The notes under the pieces were generated by a model. It worked only from the letters and a program-made list of their open reading frames with translations. It was not told the DNA's origin and ran no database searches. From the NCBI RefSeq assembly GCF_023278085.1, contig NZ_CP066265.1, positions 5,297,501 to 5,361,500 of the forward strand: DNA of 64,000 nucleotides. The letters run 5' to 3'. The position numbers and the translations under genes were made by a program. Source of the DNA: Pseudomonas syringae (GTDB taxonomy: Bacteria > Pseudomonadota > Gammaproteobacteria > Pseudomonadales > Pseudomonadaceae). Below, one piece after another: positions 27,884 through 37,818 of the stretch. How positions within the stretch are numbered: the stretch's first letter is position 1; every line of letters begins with the position of its first letter.

Positions 27884-28717
27884 CTAGCCGTAACGACCGG
27901 TGATGTAGTCTTCAGTCTGTTTTTTTGCCGGGTTGGTGAACAAGGTGTCTGTGTCACCAAACTCGACAAGCTTGCCCATGTACATAAACGCGGTGTAATC
28001 CGACACCCGAGCCGCCTGCTGCATGTTGTGCGTAACGATCACAATGGTGTATTTGGATTTCAGTTCGTAGATCAGTTCTTCGACTTTCAGGGTCGAAATC
28101 GGGTCGAGTGCCGAACAAGGCTCATCGAGCAGCAGTACTTCCGGCTCCACGGCGATGGTTCGGGCAATGACCAGCCGCTGCTGCTGACCGCCGGACAAGC
28201 CCAAAGCCGACTCATGCAGCCGGTCCTTGACCTCATCCCACAGCGCTGCGGCCTTTAAAGCCCACTCGACCGCTTCGTCGAGCACGCGCTTTTTGTTGAT
28301 CCCCTGGATACGCAGCCCGTAGACCACGTTTTCGTAGATCGTCTTGGGGAACGGATTCGGTTTCTGGAACACCATGCCGACGCGGCGGCGCAACTCAGCG
28401 ACTTCTTCGCCCTTGGTATAGATGTTGTGCCCGTACAGGTTGATCGCGCCGTCGATGCGGCAGCCGTCGACCAGTTCGTTCATCCGGTTGAAGCAGCGCA
28501 GCAAGGTCGACTTGCCGCACCCGGACGGGCCGATGAACGAGGTGACCTTCTGCTGCGGGATATTCAGGGCGATATCGAACAGCGCCTGCTTCTCGCCATA
28601 AAACAGATTAAGGCCTGGCACTTCGATAGCCACGGTCTCGTCGGCCAGATCCAGACCATGTTTGTGGCGCCTCAGGGCCGACATCCTCATGCCGTGTGTC
28701 GGGCTATCGTGCTGCAT
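27884..28717 (-). CDS. pstB: Phosphate ABC transporter ATP-binding protein
   Basis: ATPase of the high-affinity phosphate importer. 277 aa with Walker [11 protein letters not shown]-loop FQKPNPFP, signature LSGGQQQR, Walker [12 protein letters not shown] and the switch His in [13 protein letters not shown]. The N-terminal roughly 30 residues are longer than in E. coli PstB; the ATG at 28717 follows GGAGCAAT, and the ATGs nine or eleven codons later are alternatives. It is preceded by pstA (66-nt gap) and followed by phoU. Confidence 0.96.
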   Translation of the reverse strand: MQHDSPTHGMRMSALRRHKHGLDLADETVAIEVPGLNLFYGEKQALFDIALNIPQQKVTSFIGPSGCGKSTLLRCFNRMNELVDGCRIDGAINLYGHNIYTKGEEVAELRRRVGMVFQKPNPFPKTIYENVVYGLRIQGINKKRVLDEAVEWALKAAALWDEVKDRLHESALGLSGGQQQRLVIARTIAVEPEVLLLDEPCSALDPISTLKVEELIYELKSKYTIVIVTHNMQQAARVSDYTAFMYMGKLVEFGDTDTLFTNPAKKQTEDYITGRYG

Positions 28718-28783
28718 GGATTGCTCCTGTGCGAACCATTCGTTTCAGGGGGCCGCCCTGCTTGTTCAAACGCAAATCCGGAA

Positions 28784-30454
28784 TCAATTGTCGAGCGCCT
28801 TGTACTTTTCCCGCAGGTGATTACGGATGGTGACCGCCGACAGGTTGAGCAAAGCGATCACCAGCACCAGCAGCAACGCGGTGGCGTATACCAGCGGACG
28901 CGCTGCTTCGACATTGGGGCTCTGGAAGCCCACGTCGTAAATATGAAACCCCAGGTGCATGATCTTCTGATCCAGATGCAGGTAAGGATAGTTGCCATCC
29001 AGCGGCAGAGACGGCGCCAGCTTGACTACGCCGACCAGCATCAACGGTGCAACTTCACCGGCTGCACGGGCCACCGCCAGAATCAGGCCGGTCATCATCG
29101 CCGGGCTGGCCATCGGCAGCACGATCTTCCACAACGTCTCGGCCTTGGTGGCCCCCAGCGCCAGCGAGCCTTCGCGCAGGGTCAGCGGAATGCGCGCCAG
29201 CCCTTCTTCCGTCGCCACAATCACCACCGGAACCGCGAGCAGCGCCAGTGTCAGCGATGCCCAGAGCAAGCCCGGCGTACCAAAGGTCGGCGCTGGCAGC
29301 GCTTCGGGGAAGAACAGACGATCCACCGAGCCGCCCAGCACGTAAACGAAAAACCCGAGGCCGAACACCCCGTACACAATCGCCGGTACGCCGGCCAGGT
29401 TGTTCACGGCGATGCGAATCAACCGGGTAACCGGTCCCTGACGGGCATACTCACGCAGGTAAACCGCCGCCAGCACGCCAAACGGCGTCACGATCACCGC
29501 CATGATCAGGGTCATCATCACCGTACCGAAAATCGCCGGGAAGATGCCGCCTTCGGTGTTGGCTTCACGTGGATCGTCGCTGAGAAACTCCCACAGCTTC
29601 TGAAAGTAGAAACCCAGCTTGGTGAAGGTGCTCATCGCATTGGGCTGATAAGCGTGCACCACCTTGCCCAGACTGATTTCGATCTCTTTGCCTTCAGCGT
29701 CACGCGCCGTCAGGCTGTCGCGATCAAAGGCCTGATGCAGCGCGCCAAGACGCTCTTCGATGACCTTGTAGCGCGCGTCCAGCTCGGCACGCTCTGCCGC
29801 CATGTCCGCTTGCGCAGCGGCATCGAGCCTGCCGGCCAGCTCCAGCTTGCGGGCCTGTAAACGCAGACGTTCGATGCCGTGGTTGATGGCGCCGATGTCT
29901 TTCTTTTCCAGGTTGTACAAGTCGTCAGCCAGCATTTCGACGCGCTTGATACGCGCTTGCAGGGTTGCCCAGGCCGCTTCGCCTTCGGCCACGACCCTGC
30001 CATTTTCTTTCACATTGACCAGATAGCCGTAGAAGTTGCCCCACTCACGACGCTCCAGCGTCATCAAATCAGCGGGTTTGCTTTGCCCGGTCAGCCACTC
30101 GCCGATCACCCAGGTGAAGTCGCTGGGGTTGAGCTCACGGTTGCCGACCTTGTACAGCTCGCGGGTCATGAACTCAGGGCCTTGATCAGGCACCGGGAAG
30201 CCTGCGCCTTTAAGACGCGCACGAGGCACTTGCTCCTGCTCGACCCGTTCGCCGATCAGCATATGGGCCTGCTGATTGGGCACCGCGTACTGTGCGGACA
30301 CCAGATCGGCAGGCCAGAAGTGCCCAAGACCGCGCACGGCGATGACCGCCAGCAGCCCGATGGTCATGATTACCGCGATGGATACGGCGCCCGCACTCAT
30401 CCAGACGCCTGGCGCGCCGCTTTTCAGCCAGCTTTTGAACGAGTTCCGTTTCAC
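28784..30454 (-). CDS. pstA: Phosphate ABC transporter permease PstA, long form
   Basis: Inner-membrane permease of the phosphate importer. 556 aa against about 300 in E. coli: after the first transmembrane helix comes a roughly 240-residue extra domain rich in charged helices (about 50-290), probably periplasmic, before the usual permease core. The core keeps the ABC-permease EAA-type loop (EGSLALGATKAETLWKIVLPMASPA is split by the loop Gly). Long PstA/PstC are typical of Pseudomonas. It starts 15 nt after pstC stops. Confidence 0.93.
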   Translation of the reverse strand: MKRNSFKSWLKSGAPGVWMSAGAVSIAVIMTIGLLAVIAVRGLGHFWPADLVSAQYAVPNQQAHMLIGERVEQEQVPRARLKGAGFPVPDQGPEFMTRELYKVGNRELNPSDFTWVIGEWLTGQSKPADLMTLERREWGNFYGYLVNVKENGRVVAEGEAAWATLQARIKRVEMLADDLYNLEKKDIGAINHGIERLRLQARKLELAGRLDAAAQADMAAERAELDARYKVIEERLGALHQAFDRDSLTARDAEGKEIEISLGKVVHAYQPNAMSTFTKLGFYFQKLWEFLSDDPREANTEGGIFPAIFGTVMMTLIMAVIVTPFGVLAAVYLREYARQGPVTRLIRIAVNNLAGVPAIVYGVFGLGFFVYVLGGSVDRLFFPEALPAPTFGTPGLLWASLTLALLAVPVVIVATEEGLARIPLTLREGSLALGATKAETLWKIVLPMASPAMMTGLILAVARAAGEVAPLMLVGVVKLAPSLPLDGNYPYLHLDQKIMHLGFHIYDVGFQSPNVEAARPLVYATALLLVLVIALLNLSAVTIRNHLREKYKALDN

Positions 30455-30469
30455 GGCCTTCCAGCTTCC

Positions 30470-32755
30470 TTAAAGCGACGAGTATTGTTTGCGCAGACGC
30501 TGACGAATCAGCTCGGCGAAGGTGTTCATCACGAAGGTGAACATCAGCAGCACCAGGGCCGCCAGGAACAGTACCCGATAGTGACTGCCGCCGACTTCCG
30601 ACTCCGGCATCTCCACGGCGACGTTCGCCGCCAGCGTGCGCATGCCTTCGAACAGGTTCATGTCCATGATCGGCGTGTTGCCGGTGGCCATCAGCACAAT
30701 CATGGTTTCGCCCACCGCCCGGCCCATCCCGATCATCAACGCCGAGAAAATGCCCGGGCTGGCGGTCAGGATCACCACCCGCGTCAGGGTTTGCCACGGC
30801 GTTGCGCCCAGCGCCAGAGAACCGAGGGTCAGGCTGCGCGGCACGCTGAACACGGCGTCTTCGGCAATCGAATAAATGTTCGGGATGACCGCAAAGCCCA
30901 TCGCAATGCCGACCACCAGCGCGTTACGTTGATCGTAAGTGATGCCCAGCTCTTCACGAATCCACATGCTCATGTTGCCGCCGAAGAACCAGCTCTCCAG
31001 GTGTGGGCTCATGCTCAGCGAGAACCAGCCCACCAACAGCACGACCGGGATCAGAATCGCGCCCTCCCAGCCGTCCGGCACCCGCAGGCGAATCGCATCA
31101 GGCAAGCGAGTCCAGAAGAACCCTGCCAGCAGAATACCGATCGGCGTCAGCAGCAACAGGCTGAAAATACCGGGTAGATGAGCTTCCAGATACGGCGCCA
31201 GAAACAGCCCGGCAAAGAAGCCGAGAATCACCGTGGGCATCGCTTCCATCAACTCGATCACCGGCTTGACCTTGCGACGCATCCCCGGAGCCATGAAATA
31301 GGCGGTATAGATCGCCGCAGCAACAGCCAGCGGCGCGGCCAGCAGCATGGCGTAGAACGCCGCTTTCAAGGTGCCGTAGGTCAACGGCGCAAGACTCAGC
31401 TTGGGCTCGAAATCGGAGTTGGACGCCGTGGACTGCCAGATGTACTTGGGTTCGTCGTAGTTCTCGTACCAGACCTTGCCCCACAACGAGCTCCAGGACA
31501 CTTCCGGGTGCGGGTTGTCCAGCGCCAGCGGCAGCAGCTTGCCGCCACTTTCGATCAGAAGCTGATTGGCACGCGGTGACAGCGCCAGAATGCCGGGGCC
31601 GTCGGCGACCTTTTCGACCAGCAACATTCGGTGCGCAGTGCTGTGGAATACGCCCAGCCGGCCCGCAGTGTCCAGCGCGATGAAGCCCTTGCGACGCTGT
31701 TCGGCCTTGATCTGATCGATAGGCGCACTGCCCATTTTGAAATCACGAATGTGCATGAAGCGCTGTTCGCCGTCGGTGTCCCGGGCCATGAACCACTGCG
31801 CCAGGCCGCCCCTGGAGTTGCCGATAATCAGCGAAATGCCACCGACCAATTGAGCGCTGGCAGTGATCTCGGCGTTGCCATCTTCCAGCAGTTTGTAACG
31901 ACCATTGAGGGCGCGATCCCGCAGACTGAACACGTCAGCCTGCGCCCGGCCATTGATCACGTACAGCCACTGCTGGCGTGGATCAATGTAGATCGCCTTG
32001 ACCGCAGCGGACGTCTGCGGCAGCTCGATGCGGGTCTGCTCGCGAGTCATCTCGCCGGTCATCAGGTTTTCTTTCTGTTCAACCGAGACAACATGCAACT
32101 GGGTGCCCGTGGAGCCTGCCAGCTTCAGGCTCTCGCCGTCCGAGCTGACGGTCACATGCTCGACCGCTCGACCGCCCTCATCCAGCACCAGCGGCGTTTC
32201 GCCGAACGGCCAGGCGACACTCGGGGTGATGGTTTTCTGATCATTCGGGTAGGTCGTCAGGTAAGAGTGCCTGAAGACCAGCACCTGACCGTTGGACAGC
32301 CCCAGTGCAATCAGCGGCGCACCCGGCTGGTCCTTGCCGATAGAGGCAACTGACACGCCCGGCGGGAGTGGCAGGGCGATACGCTGCAGCTCTGCGCCGT
32401 CCTTGATGTTGAAGAAGATCACTTCGCCCTTGTCGGAAATACGCATCCCGATCAGGTTCTGTTCTTCAATGGTAATCATCAGCGGCTTGCCGGCACCCTG
32501 CATCCAAGCGGCACTCAGCTCTGGCTCGGCGGTAAGGCTTGCGCCCTTGAACAGCGGCGCGACGACGTAGGCGAGGTAGAAGAAGATCAGCGTGATGGCG
32601 GCCAGCACGGCAAGGCCGCCCACCGCGACGTACCAGTGAGTCAGCCGATCCTTGAACGCACGAACACGACGCTTGCGCACCATCGCAGGCGTATTGAAGT
32701 CGATACGCTCTGGAGGCGAACTCTGATTCATCGAAGGTTTGACCCATTCATTCAT
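30470..32755 (-). CDS. pstC: Phosphate ABC transporter permease PstC, long form
   Basis: Partner permease of PstA. About 761 aa against about 320 in E. coli. The N-terminal helix (about 45-70) is followed by a roughly 350-residue beta-rich insertion reminiscent of a propeller (repeated strands such as ALGLSNGQVLVFRHS), probably periplasmic, then the permease domain from about residue 470 with the coupling loop SLALGATPWQTLTRVV. The start is uncertain: ATG 32755, TTG 32761 or ATG 32731. It lies 131 nt downstream of pstS. The extra domain has no function known to me. Confidence 0.92.
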   Translation of the reverse strand: MNEWVKPSMNQSSPPERIDFNTPAMVRKRRVRAFKDRLTHWYVAVGGLAVLAAITLIFFYLAYVVAPLFKGASLTAEPELSAAWMQGAGKPLMITIEEQNLIGMRISDKGEVIFFNIKDGAELQRIALPLPPGVSVASIGKDQPGAPLIALGLSNGQVLVFRHSYLTTYPNDQKTITPSVAWPFGETPLVLDEGGRAVEHVTVSSDGESLKLAGSTGTQLHVVSVEQKENLMTGEMTREQTRIELPQTSAAVKAIYIDPRQQWLYVINGRAQADVFSLRDRALNGRYKLLEDGNAEITASAQLVGGISLIIGNSRGGLAQWFMARDTDGEQRFMHIRDFKMGSAPIDQIKAEQRRKGFIALDTAGRLGVFHSTAHRMLLVEKVADGPGILALSPRANQLLIESGGKLLPLALDNPHPEVSWSSLWGKVWYENYDEPKYIWQSTASNSDFEPKLSLAPLTYGTLKAAFYAMLLAAPLAVAAAIYTAYFMAPGMRRKVKPVIELMEAMPTVILGFFAGLFLAPYLEAHLPGIFSLLLLTPIGILLAGFFWTRLPDAIRLRVPDGWEGAILIPVVLLVGWFSLSMSPHLESWFFGGNMSMWIREELGITYDQRNALVVGIAMGFAVIPNIYSIAEDAVFSVPRSLTLGSLALGATPWQTLTRVVILTASPGIFSALMIGMGRAVGETMIVLMATGNTPIMDMNLFEGMRTLAANVAVEMPESEVGGSHYRVLFLAALVLLMFTFVMNTFAELIRQRLRKQYSSL

Positions 32756-32886
32756 GCGCAAACACCGTAACCGCCTTGTATGACAAAAACATTACAAAGA
32801 AATGACGCAAAGAAGCCCGCTGCCCATGAAAACCGGCGGCGGACTGTTCAAACTGTGTAAAGGCCAGTCCATTGAGCCTCGCCTGG

Positions 32887-33885
32887 CTATCTGGCCGCTA
32901 CACCGCTGGTGCTCTGCAAGCCAAGATCTGTCAGGGTTTTTTCCACAACGCGAGCGGGCAGCGGAATGTAACCATCTTTCATGACCACTTCCTGGCCTTG
33001 TCTGGACAACACCAGCTTCACGAACTCTGCCTCCAGTGGCGCCAGCGCCTGATTGGGTGCCTTGTTCACGTAGACATACAGGTAACGCGCCAGCGGATAC
33101 GTGCCATTCAGGGTGTTGGCTTCGCTGTCTTCGACAAATTCGCCGCCCTCTTTCTTCGCCAGTGGGACAGTTCGTACGTTTGAAGTCTTGTAGCCAATAC
33201 CCGAGTAGCCAATGCTGTTGAGCGAATTACTGATGGCGCTGACCACCGAAGCCGAGCCGGGCTGTTCGTTGACGTTGGCTTTGAAGTCGCCTTTGCACAG
33301 TGCTTCTTCCTTGAAATAACCGTAAGTGCCCGACACCGAATTACGGCCGAACAGTTGAATCGGCTTACCCGCCAGATCGCCGGTCACGCCCACATCACCC
33401 CAGGTTTTCGCATCAGCCCTGGCACCGCACAGCCGGGTCGCGGAGAAGATCGCGTCGACTTGTTGCAGGGTCAGCCCCTTGATGGGGTTGTCCTTGTGAA
33501 CGAAGACCGCCAGCGCATCGACAGCCACCGGAATGGCGGTCGGTTTGTAGCCGTGCTTCTGCTCGAAAGCGGACAACTCGCCGTCTTTCATTTTGCGGCT
33601 CATCGGCCCCAGATTGGCAGTGCCTTCGGTTAATGCCGGCGGTGCGGTAGACGACCCGGCCGCCTGAATCTGAATGTTCACGCTCGGGTATTCTTTCTTG
33701 TAGGCCTCGGCCCACAGCGTCATGAGATTGGCCAGGGTATCGGAACCGACACTGGAGAGATTGCCCGACACACCGGCGGTCTTGGTATAGGCCTTGATGG
33801 CAGGGTCGACGGCAGCGAGCGTATTGGCTGCCGCAACTCCGGCGGCAACCAACGTCAGTGCAGTCAGCAAACTCTTGAAGGTCAT
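32887..33885 (-). CDS. pstS: Phosphate-binding periplasmic protein
   Basis: High-affinity periplasmic phosphate receptor, 332 aa. With the start at 33885 (GGGAG and AAGGA upstream) the product opens with a signal peptide, [20 protein letters not shown], ending near LAAVDP. Phosphate-contact loops are visible: [25 protein letters not shown] and the later [12 protein letters not shown]. An upstream in-frame start at 33948 would put 21 non-signal residues first and is unlikely. It is first in pstSCAB-phoU, with a Pho box about 80 bp upstream. Confidence 0.96.
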   Translation of the reverse strand: MTFKSLLTALTLVAAGVAAANTLAAVDPAIKAYTKTAGVSGNLSSVGSDTLANLMTLWAEAYKKEYPSVNIQIQAAGSSTAPPALTEGTANLGPMSRKMKDGELSAFEQKHGYKPTAIPVAVDALAVFVHKDNPIKGLTLQQVDAIFSATRLCGARADAKTWGDVGVTGDLAGKPIQLFGRNSVSGTYGYFKEEALCKGDFKANVNEQPGSASVVSAISNSLNSIGYSGIGYKTSNVRTVPLAKKEGGEFVEDSEANTLNGTYPLARYLYVYVNKAPNQALAPLEAEFVKLVLSRQGQEVVMKDGYIPLPARVVEKTLTDLGLQSTSGVAAR

Positions 33886-33962
33886 TCCTTGCGCTCCCGG
33901 CAGGGTATGTAGGTGTCCACGAGCCATCTCGGTCAGGCTTGTGACCACTCTATGAATTGATT

Positions 33963-33980
33963 ATGACAATAAGATGAAAA
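33963..33980 (-). promoter_or_regulatory. Pho box upstream of pstS
   Basis: On the minus strand TTTTCAT-CTTA-TTGTCAT approximates two CTGTCAT repeats 11 nt apart (5/7 and 6/7). It is 78-95 nt before the pstS start and directly abuts the terminator of the upstream MFS gene. Confidence 0.65.
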
Positions 33981-34013
33981 GGCCATCGCCCCGGAGCGGG
34001 GTGACAGCCTTTT
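33977..34013 (-). terminator. Terminator between the MFS gene and pstS
   Basis: Nested hairpin with outer AAAAGGC / GCCTTTT and inner CCCCG / CGGGG pairs, T-rich at both ends, about 40 nt after the MFS stop codon. It insulates pstS from read-through. Confidence 0.85.
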
Positions 34014-34051
34014 AGTGTGTCGATACGTGACGCGCTTTCAGGCCTTGTCGA

Positions 34052-35341
34052 TCAACGCTTCTGTGCCAGCAGGAACACACCGATTGCCATGCCCAGGCCA
34101 CACAGAATCGCGACGTACCACGCCGGCCCCATCGGGCTGCTCTTGAGCATGAACGTCACGACCATCGGCGTCAGACCGCCGAAAATGGCATAGGCGAGGT
34201 TGTAGGAAAACGACAACCCGGAAAAGCGCACCACCGGCGGGAAGGCCTTGACCATCACATACGGAACCGCGCCGATGGTGCCGACGAACAGGCCGGTCAG
34301 CGCATACAGCGGGAACAGCACCTCGGGATTACTGCCGAGGATGTGATAGAACGTCCACGAACTGACCAGCAGGCCAGTGCTGCCCAGCAGAAACACCCAG
34401 CCTGCACCGAAACGATCCGCCAGCGCGCCGGCAGCGATGCAACCAATACTCAGGAACACAATCGCCAGGCTGTTGGCTTTCAGTGCCGTGGCTGCCGGAA
34501 AACCATAGATGGTTTGCAGGATGGTCGGTGTCATCAGAATCACGACGATGATGCCCGCCGACAGCAGCCAGGTCATCAGCATCGACAGTGCAACGGCACC
34601 ACGATGATCACGCAATACCGCCTTGAGCGGCACTTCTTCGGCCAGCGCCTTGCGTAGCTGCAACTCGGCAAACACCGGGGTCTCGTGCAGCATACGACGC
34701 AAGTACACCGACATCAGGCCGAACACACCGCCCAGCAGGAAAGGAATCCGCCATGCGTAGTCCGACACTTCAACCGGGGTATAAATGCTGTTGATCGCCG
34801 TGGCGACCAGCGAGCCCAGCAAAATGCCCGCGGTCAGACCAGCCGTCAGCGTGCCGCATGCGTAACCGACCCGACGTGCAGGCACATGCTCGGACACGAA
34901 CACCCAGGCGCCCGGCACTTCACCGCCGATGGCTGCGCCCTGAATCACCCGCATCAACAGCAGCAGGATGGGGGCCCACATGCCGATCTGTGCGTAGGTC
35001 GGCAGCAAACCCATGATCAGGGTCGGCACGGCCATCATGAAAATGCTCAGCGTGAACATCTTCTTGCGCCCCAGCAGATCGCCGAAGTGCGCCATGATAA
35101 TGCCGCCCAACGGCCTCGCCAGATAACCGGCGGCAAAAATGCCGAAGGTCTGCATCATGCGCAGCCAGTCGGGCATGTCGACCGGGAAAAACAGCTTGCC
35201 GACCACCGCCGCAAAGAACACGAAAATGATGAAGTCGTAAAACTCGAGTGCGCCACCCAGGGCAGACAGCGACAGGGTTTTATAATCGCTGCGGGTCAAA
35301 GGCCGCGCTGGCTGCGTGGAACTTGAAGGAACAGATGACAT
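34052..35341 (-). CDS. MFS transporter, metabolite:H+ symporter type
   Basis: 429-aa major-facilitator permease with twelve predicted helices. MHS-subfamily features are LGGALEFYDFIIFVFFA in helix 1, the loop GHFGDLLGRKK-like AHFGDLLGRKKMF after helix 2, and RVIQGAAIGGEVPGAWVFVSEHVP in helix 4. Substrates are probably organic acids such as citrate, ketoglutarate or shikimate; the exact one is unknown. The ATG at 35341 follows AAGC-rich sequence and removes an unlikely 55-residue leader. It lies upstream of pstS but is separated by a terminator, so it is not part of the pst operon. Confidence 0.88.
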   Translation of the reverse strand: MSSVPSSSTQPARPLTRSDYKTLSLSALGGALEFYDFIIFVFFAAVVGKLFFPVDMPDWLRMMQTFGIFAAGYLARPLGGIIMAHFGDLLGRKKMFTLSIFMMAVPTLIMGLLPTYAQIGMWAPILLLLMRVIQGAAIGGEVPGAWVFVSEHVPARRVGYACGTLTAGLTAGILLGSLVATAINSIYTPVEVSDYAWRIPFLLGGVFGLMSVYLRRMLHETPVFAELQLRKALAEEVPLKAVLRDHRGAVALSMLMTWLLSAGIIVVILMTPTILQTIYGFPAATALKANSLAIVFLSIGCIAAGALADRFGAGWVFLLGSTGLLVSSWTFYHILGSNPEVLFPLYALTGLFVGTIGAVPYVMVKAFPPVVRFSGLSFSYNLAYAIFGGLTPMVVTFMLKSSPMGPAWYVAILCGLGMAIGVFLLAQKR

Positions 35342-35771
35342 GACAAGGCTTCTCTTTGCTTGTTCTTCGATAAGGGCGAGCGACAGCAACGCTGGCTGCT
35401 GCGGGGTGGCGTGCAGAAGCGAATGTCCGGGGCAATTGTGCAGATAGGCACCAAAATTGCGTGTACAGGCAGTCTTGTTACCTGTAAGGGTCCAGCAAGA
35501 TAGCAAATTGTTTCAAAAAACACATGGCAAGAACTGCACTGACGCGAAATGAGAACCTGACGGTCGTTCTATGGGTCAACGCCCGATATACTCCCGGGTC
35601 GTCAGCAGCTGTGGGAAGCTGTGCGAAAACGTCTGAGTCAGCGGGTTTCGCAGAGTTTCCCTTGGGCCCTTTTCAGAGCTGAACACGTAATGTTCATGCT
35701 CATGGTTTTGAATGGCACCTGTTAACCGCGACACACAATAATGAGAGTCATGGGTCAGAGGCACCCTAGGC
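35342..35771. other. Intergenic region between MFS and thioesterase genes
   Basis: 430 bp between divergent genes; both promoters should lie here. A 7-bp inverted repeat TGCGAAA / TTTCGCA (about 35621-35651) is visible. No credible gene or RNA was recognised. Confidence 0.55.
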
Positions 35772-36173
35772 ATGATCGAGCTCGAACAAGAAGATCCAAC
35801 TCCGCAAGGCGACCTTGCACTGCAAATCACCGCCCTTCCCCGCGAAACCAATGGCTTCGGCGATATCTTCGGTGGCTGGCTGGTGTCCCAGATGGACCTG
35901 GCCGGTACAGCAATGGCCAGTAAAGTGGCGGGCGGCCGTGTGGCGACCGTTGCGATTGATCGCATGGCGTTTCTGGTGCCGGTCGCAGTCGGCGAGCAGC
36001 TTTCCTTTTATACCCGCACACTGGAAGTCGGCCGTACCTCGATCAAGATGATGGTCGAAGTGTGGAGCGATGACCCGGTAACCAGTGAATGGCGCAAGGT
36101 GACAGAAGCGGCATTCGTCTTCGTCGCCATCGATTCCAGCGGCCGGACACGCTCGGTTCCCGCGCGACGGTAA
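35772..36173 (+). CDS. Acyl-CoA thioesterase, YciA/hotdog type
   Basis: 133-aa single hotdog-fold thioesterase hydrolysing acyl-CoAs. The family signature is GDIFGGWLVSQMDLAGTAMASKVAGG with the catalytic Asp in QMDLAG, followed by VATVAIDRMAFLVPV and the EVWSDDP strand. The length matches YciA. The ATG at 35772 has a weak ribosome-binding site. It is followed 91 nt later by the aldose-1-epimerase-like gene in the same direction. Substrate range is not predictable from sequence. Confidence 0.9.
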   Translation: MIELEQEDPTPQGDLALQITALPRETNGFGDIFGGWLVSQMDLAGTAMASKVAGGRVATVAIDRMAFLVPVAVGEQLSFYTRTLEVGRTSIKMMVEVWSDDPVTSEWRKVTEAAFVFVAIDSSGRTRSVPARR

Positions 36174-36264
36174 ATTGTCGCTCGGCCATGGATTGGCTGC
36201 ACGGGTAAACTCAACGAGCGTGAAGCGGTCTATTTTCGTCACGGTCCTTGAGTGAGAACTTTGC

Positions 36265-37176
36265 ATGCCAACATCCCCGGTTGAACCCACCGTCGAATCC
36301 GTCCAGTACGACGAGCTGAATTGCTGGCGTATCCGCCACGGTGAGGCAGAGTTGCTGGTCGCCCAGCAAGGCGCACACATCCTCAGCTATCAAGTGGCCG
36401 GGCAGCCGCCGCTGGTCTGGCTTAACGAAGAAGCCGTATTCAAGAAAGGCAAACCGATCCGTGCCGGCATCCCGATCTGCTGGCCATGGTTTGGCAATCT
36501 TGAGCGCAACCCCGAAAGCGTGCAGGCCATGCGCCAGAGCAGTGAACCGGCCAAGGCTCACGGCGAAGTCCGGGCGCTGGACTGGGAGCTGCTGGGTATC
36601 GGTGAAGATGGCGATGCGCTGCTGGTGGAGTTCGTTCTGCCGCAGGCCGAAGGCCATTTGCCCGGCTGGCCACACAACGTTGCCCTGAAGCTGAGCATCC
36701 GCCTCGACCATGCACTGAATGTGAGTCTGGTCAGCTACAACTGCGGCACCGAACCGGTGACCTTCAGCCAGGCGCTGCATACCTACTTCGCCGTCAGCGA
36801 TGTGCGCCAGGTCAGTGTCGAAGGGCTCGACGGCCTGACCTACATCGAAACCCTGGAAAACTGGGAACAGCGCGAACAAGCGGGCGACCTCACCTTCACC
36901 GGCGAAACCGACCGTATCTACAAGGACACGCCTGGGGTACTCAGCATCGTCGACCCCGAGTGGCAACGACGCATCCACATCCGCAGCACCGGCTCGGCAT
37001 CAGCCATCCTCTGGAACCCGTGGATCGAAAAAACCGGCAAATTCACCGACATGGCCGCCGACGGCTGGCAGCGCATGGTCTGCGTCGAAACCGCCAACGT
37101 GCTGGACGACGTGGTCACGCTGGCGCCGGACCAGATGCATGTGCTGGGGGTGAGTGTCTGGAGTGAAGCGCTCTGA
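36265..37176 (+). CDS. D-hexose-6-phosphate mutarotase (YeaD-like)
   Basis: 303-aa aldose-1-epimerase-superfamily enzyme interconverting alpha and beta anomers of glucose-6-phosphate. Visible are VAQQGAHILSYQ and GKPIRAGIPICWPWFG (phosphate-pocket Arg), AHGEVRALDWELL (first catalytic His) and LHTYFAVSDV (second His), then a late Glu-rich FTGETDRIY strand. The length is normal. A 10-bp hairpin overlaps its stop codon, separating it from the convergent DUF3299 gene. Confidence 0.92.
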   Translation: MPTSPVEPTVESVQYDELNCWRIRHGEAELLVAQQGAHILSYQVAGQPPLVWLNEEAVFKKGKPIRAGIPICWPWFGNLERNPESVQAMRQSSEPAKAHGEVRALDWELLGIGEDGDALLVEFVLPQAEGHLPGWPHNVALKLSIRLDHALNVSLVSYNCGTEPVTFSQALHTYFAVSDVRQVSVEGLDGLTYIETLENWEQREQAGDLTFTGETDRIYKDTPGVLSIVDPEWQRRIHIRSTGSASAILWNPWIEKTGKFTDMAADGWQRMVCVETANVLDDVVTLAPDQMHVLGVSVWSEAL

Positions 37177-37194
37177 TCAGCCATTGATCAGAGC
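37170..37194. terminator. Hairpin between convergent genes
   Basis: Perfect 10-bp stem GCTCTGATCA / TGATCAGAGC with a GCCAT loop that includes the mutarotase TGA stop codon. It lacks a T-tract on either strand, so it may act as a 3'-end stabiliser. Confidence 0.5.
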
Positions 37195-37201
37195 CATGCC
37201 A

Positions 37202-37735
37202 TCAAAGGTCCGACTCAACCACCACGCGGACCTTTGACGCATCCATTGCATACGCCGCATCGGCCAGGTCATTGTTGACCTTCTCGATCTTCAGGGTACC
37301 TTCGACCCACAGCGGTGTGTAGATATCATCCAGTTTCAGCCCTTTGGGGTAGCGCACCAGCACCAGTTGATTGGGCGGCGGAGGCGGAACGTGGATGCAC
37401 GCGCCGGGATAAGGCACGAGAAAGAACAGCGTGCTATGGCCTTTGGCGTCGGTTTCGAGGGGGACGGGGTAACCACCGAGGCGAATGGTCTTGCCATTCA
37501 TGGCCGGGACGGTCTTGGTCGAATACATGACCGCAGGCAGACCCTTGCTCTGCTTCAACCCGCCCTTGCTGTCGAACGTACCCATGGCTTCCGGAGAATT
37601 GTGATCAATCTCGGGCATGGCTTCGAGGGCTTTTTGATCGGACTTGGGCATCAGCTCAAGCCAGTCGGTTTCCGGCAACTGGGCGTGTGCAAGCCCGGAC
37701 ACCAGCAGAAGAGTCATCAACAGGAAGCGACGCAT
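37202..37735 (-). CDS. DUF3299 exported protein
   Basis: 177-aa exported protein. A signal peptide (MRRFLLMTLLLVSGLAHA) is followed by a DUF3299 domain with YPVPLE, FFLVPYPGACIHVPPPPPNQ and VEGTLKIEKV strands; a Cys-Ile-His in the middle is the family's most conserved site. Similar proteins are sometimes encoded near metal or cofactor transport genes. Function unknown. The start is taken at 37735 because the signal peptide begins there; an ATG at 37750 adds five residues. It probably resides in the periplasm. Confidence 0.85.
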   Translation of the reverse strand: MRRFLLMTLLLVSGLAHAQLPETDWLELMPKSDQKALEAMPEIDHNSPEAMGTFDSKGGLKQSKGLPAVMYSTKTVPAMNGKTIRLGGYPVPLETDAKGHSTLFFLVPYPGACIHVPPPPPNQLVLVRYPKGLKLDDIYTPLWVEGTLKIEKVNNDLADAAYAMDASKVRVVVESDL

Positions 37736-37777
37736 GATAGAGCTCGGCAAAGGGGAGAAAAGTTGCCGCGCATTCTA

Positions 37778-37805
37778 GCCCTCTGCGCACTGTAAAACAG
37801 AGGGC
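37778..37805 (-). terminator. Hairpin downstream of the glsB-like gene
   Basis: Stem GCCCTCTG / CAGAGGGC with a 12-nt loop, 14 nt beyond the stop codon at 37819. There is no convincing T-tract in the minus direction. Confidence 0.5.
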
Positions 37806-37818
37806 TGACGCATAAGCG

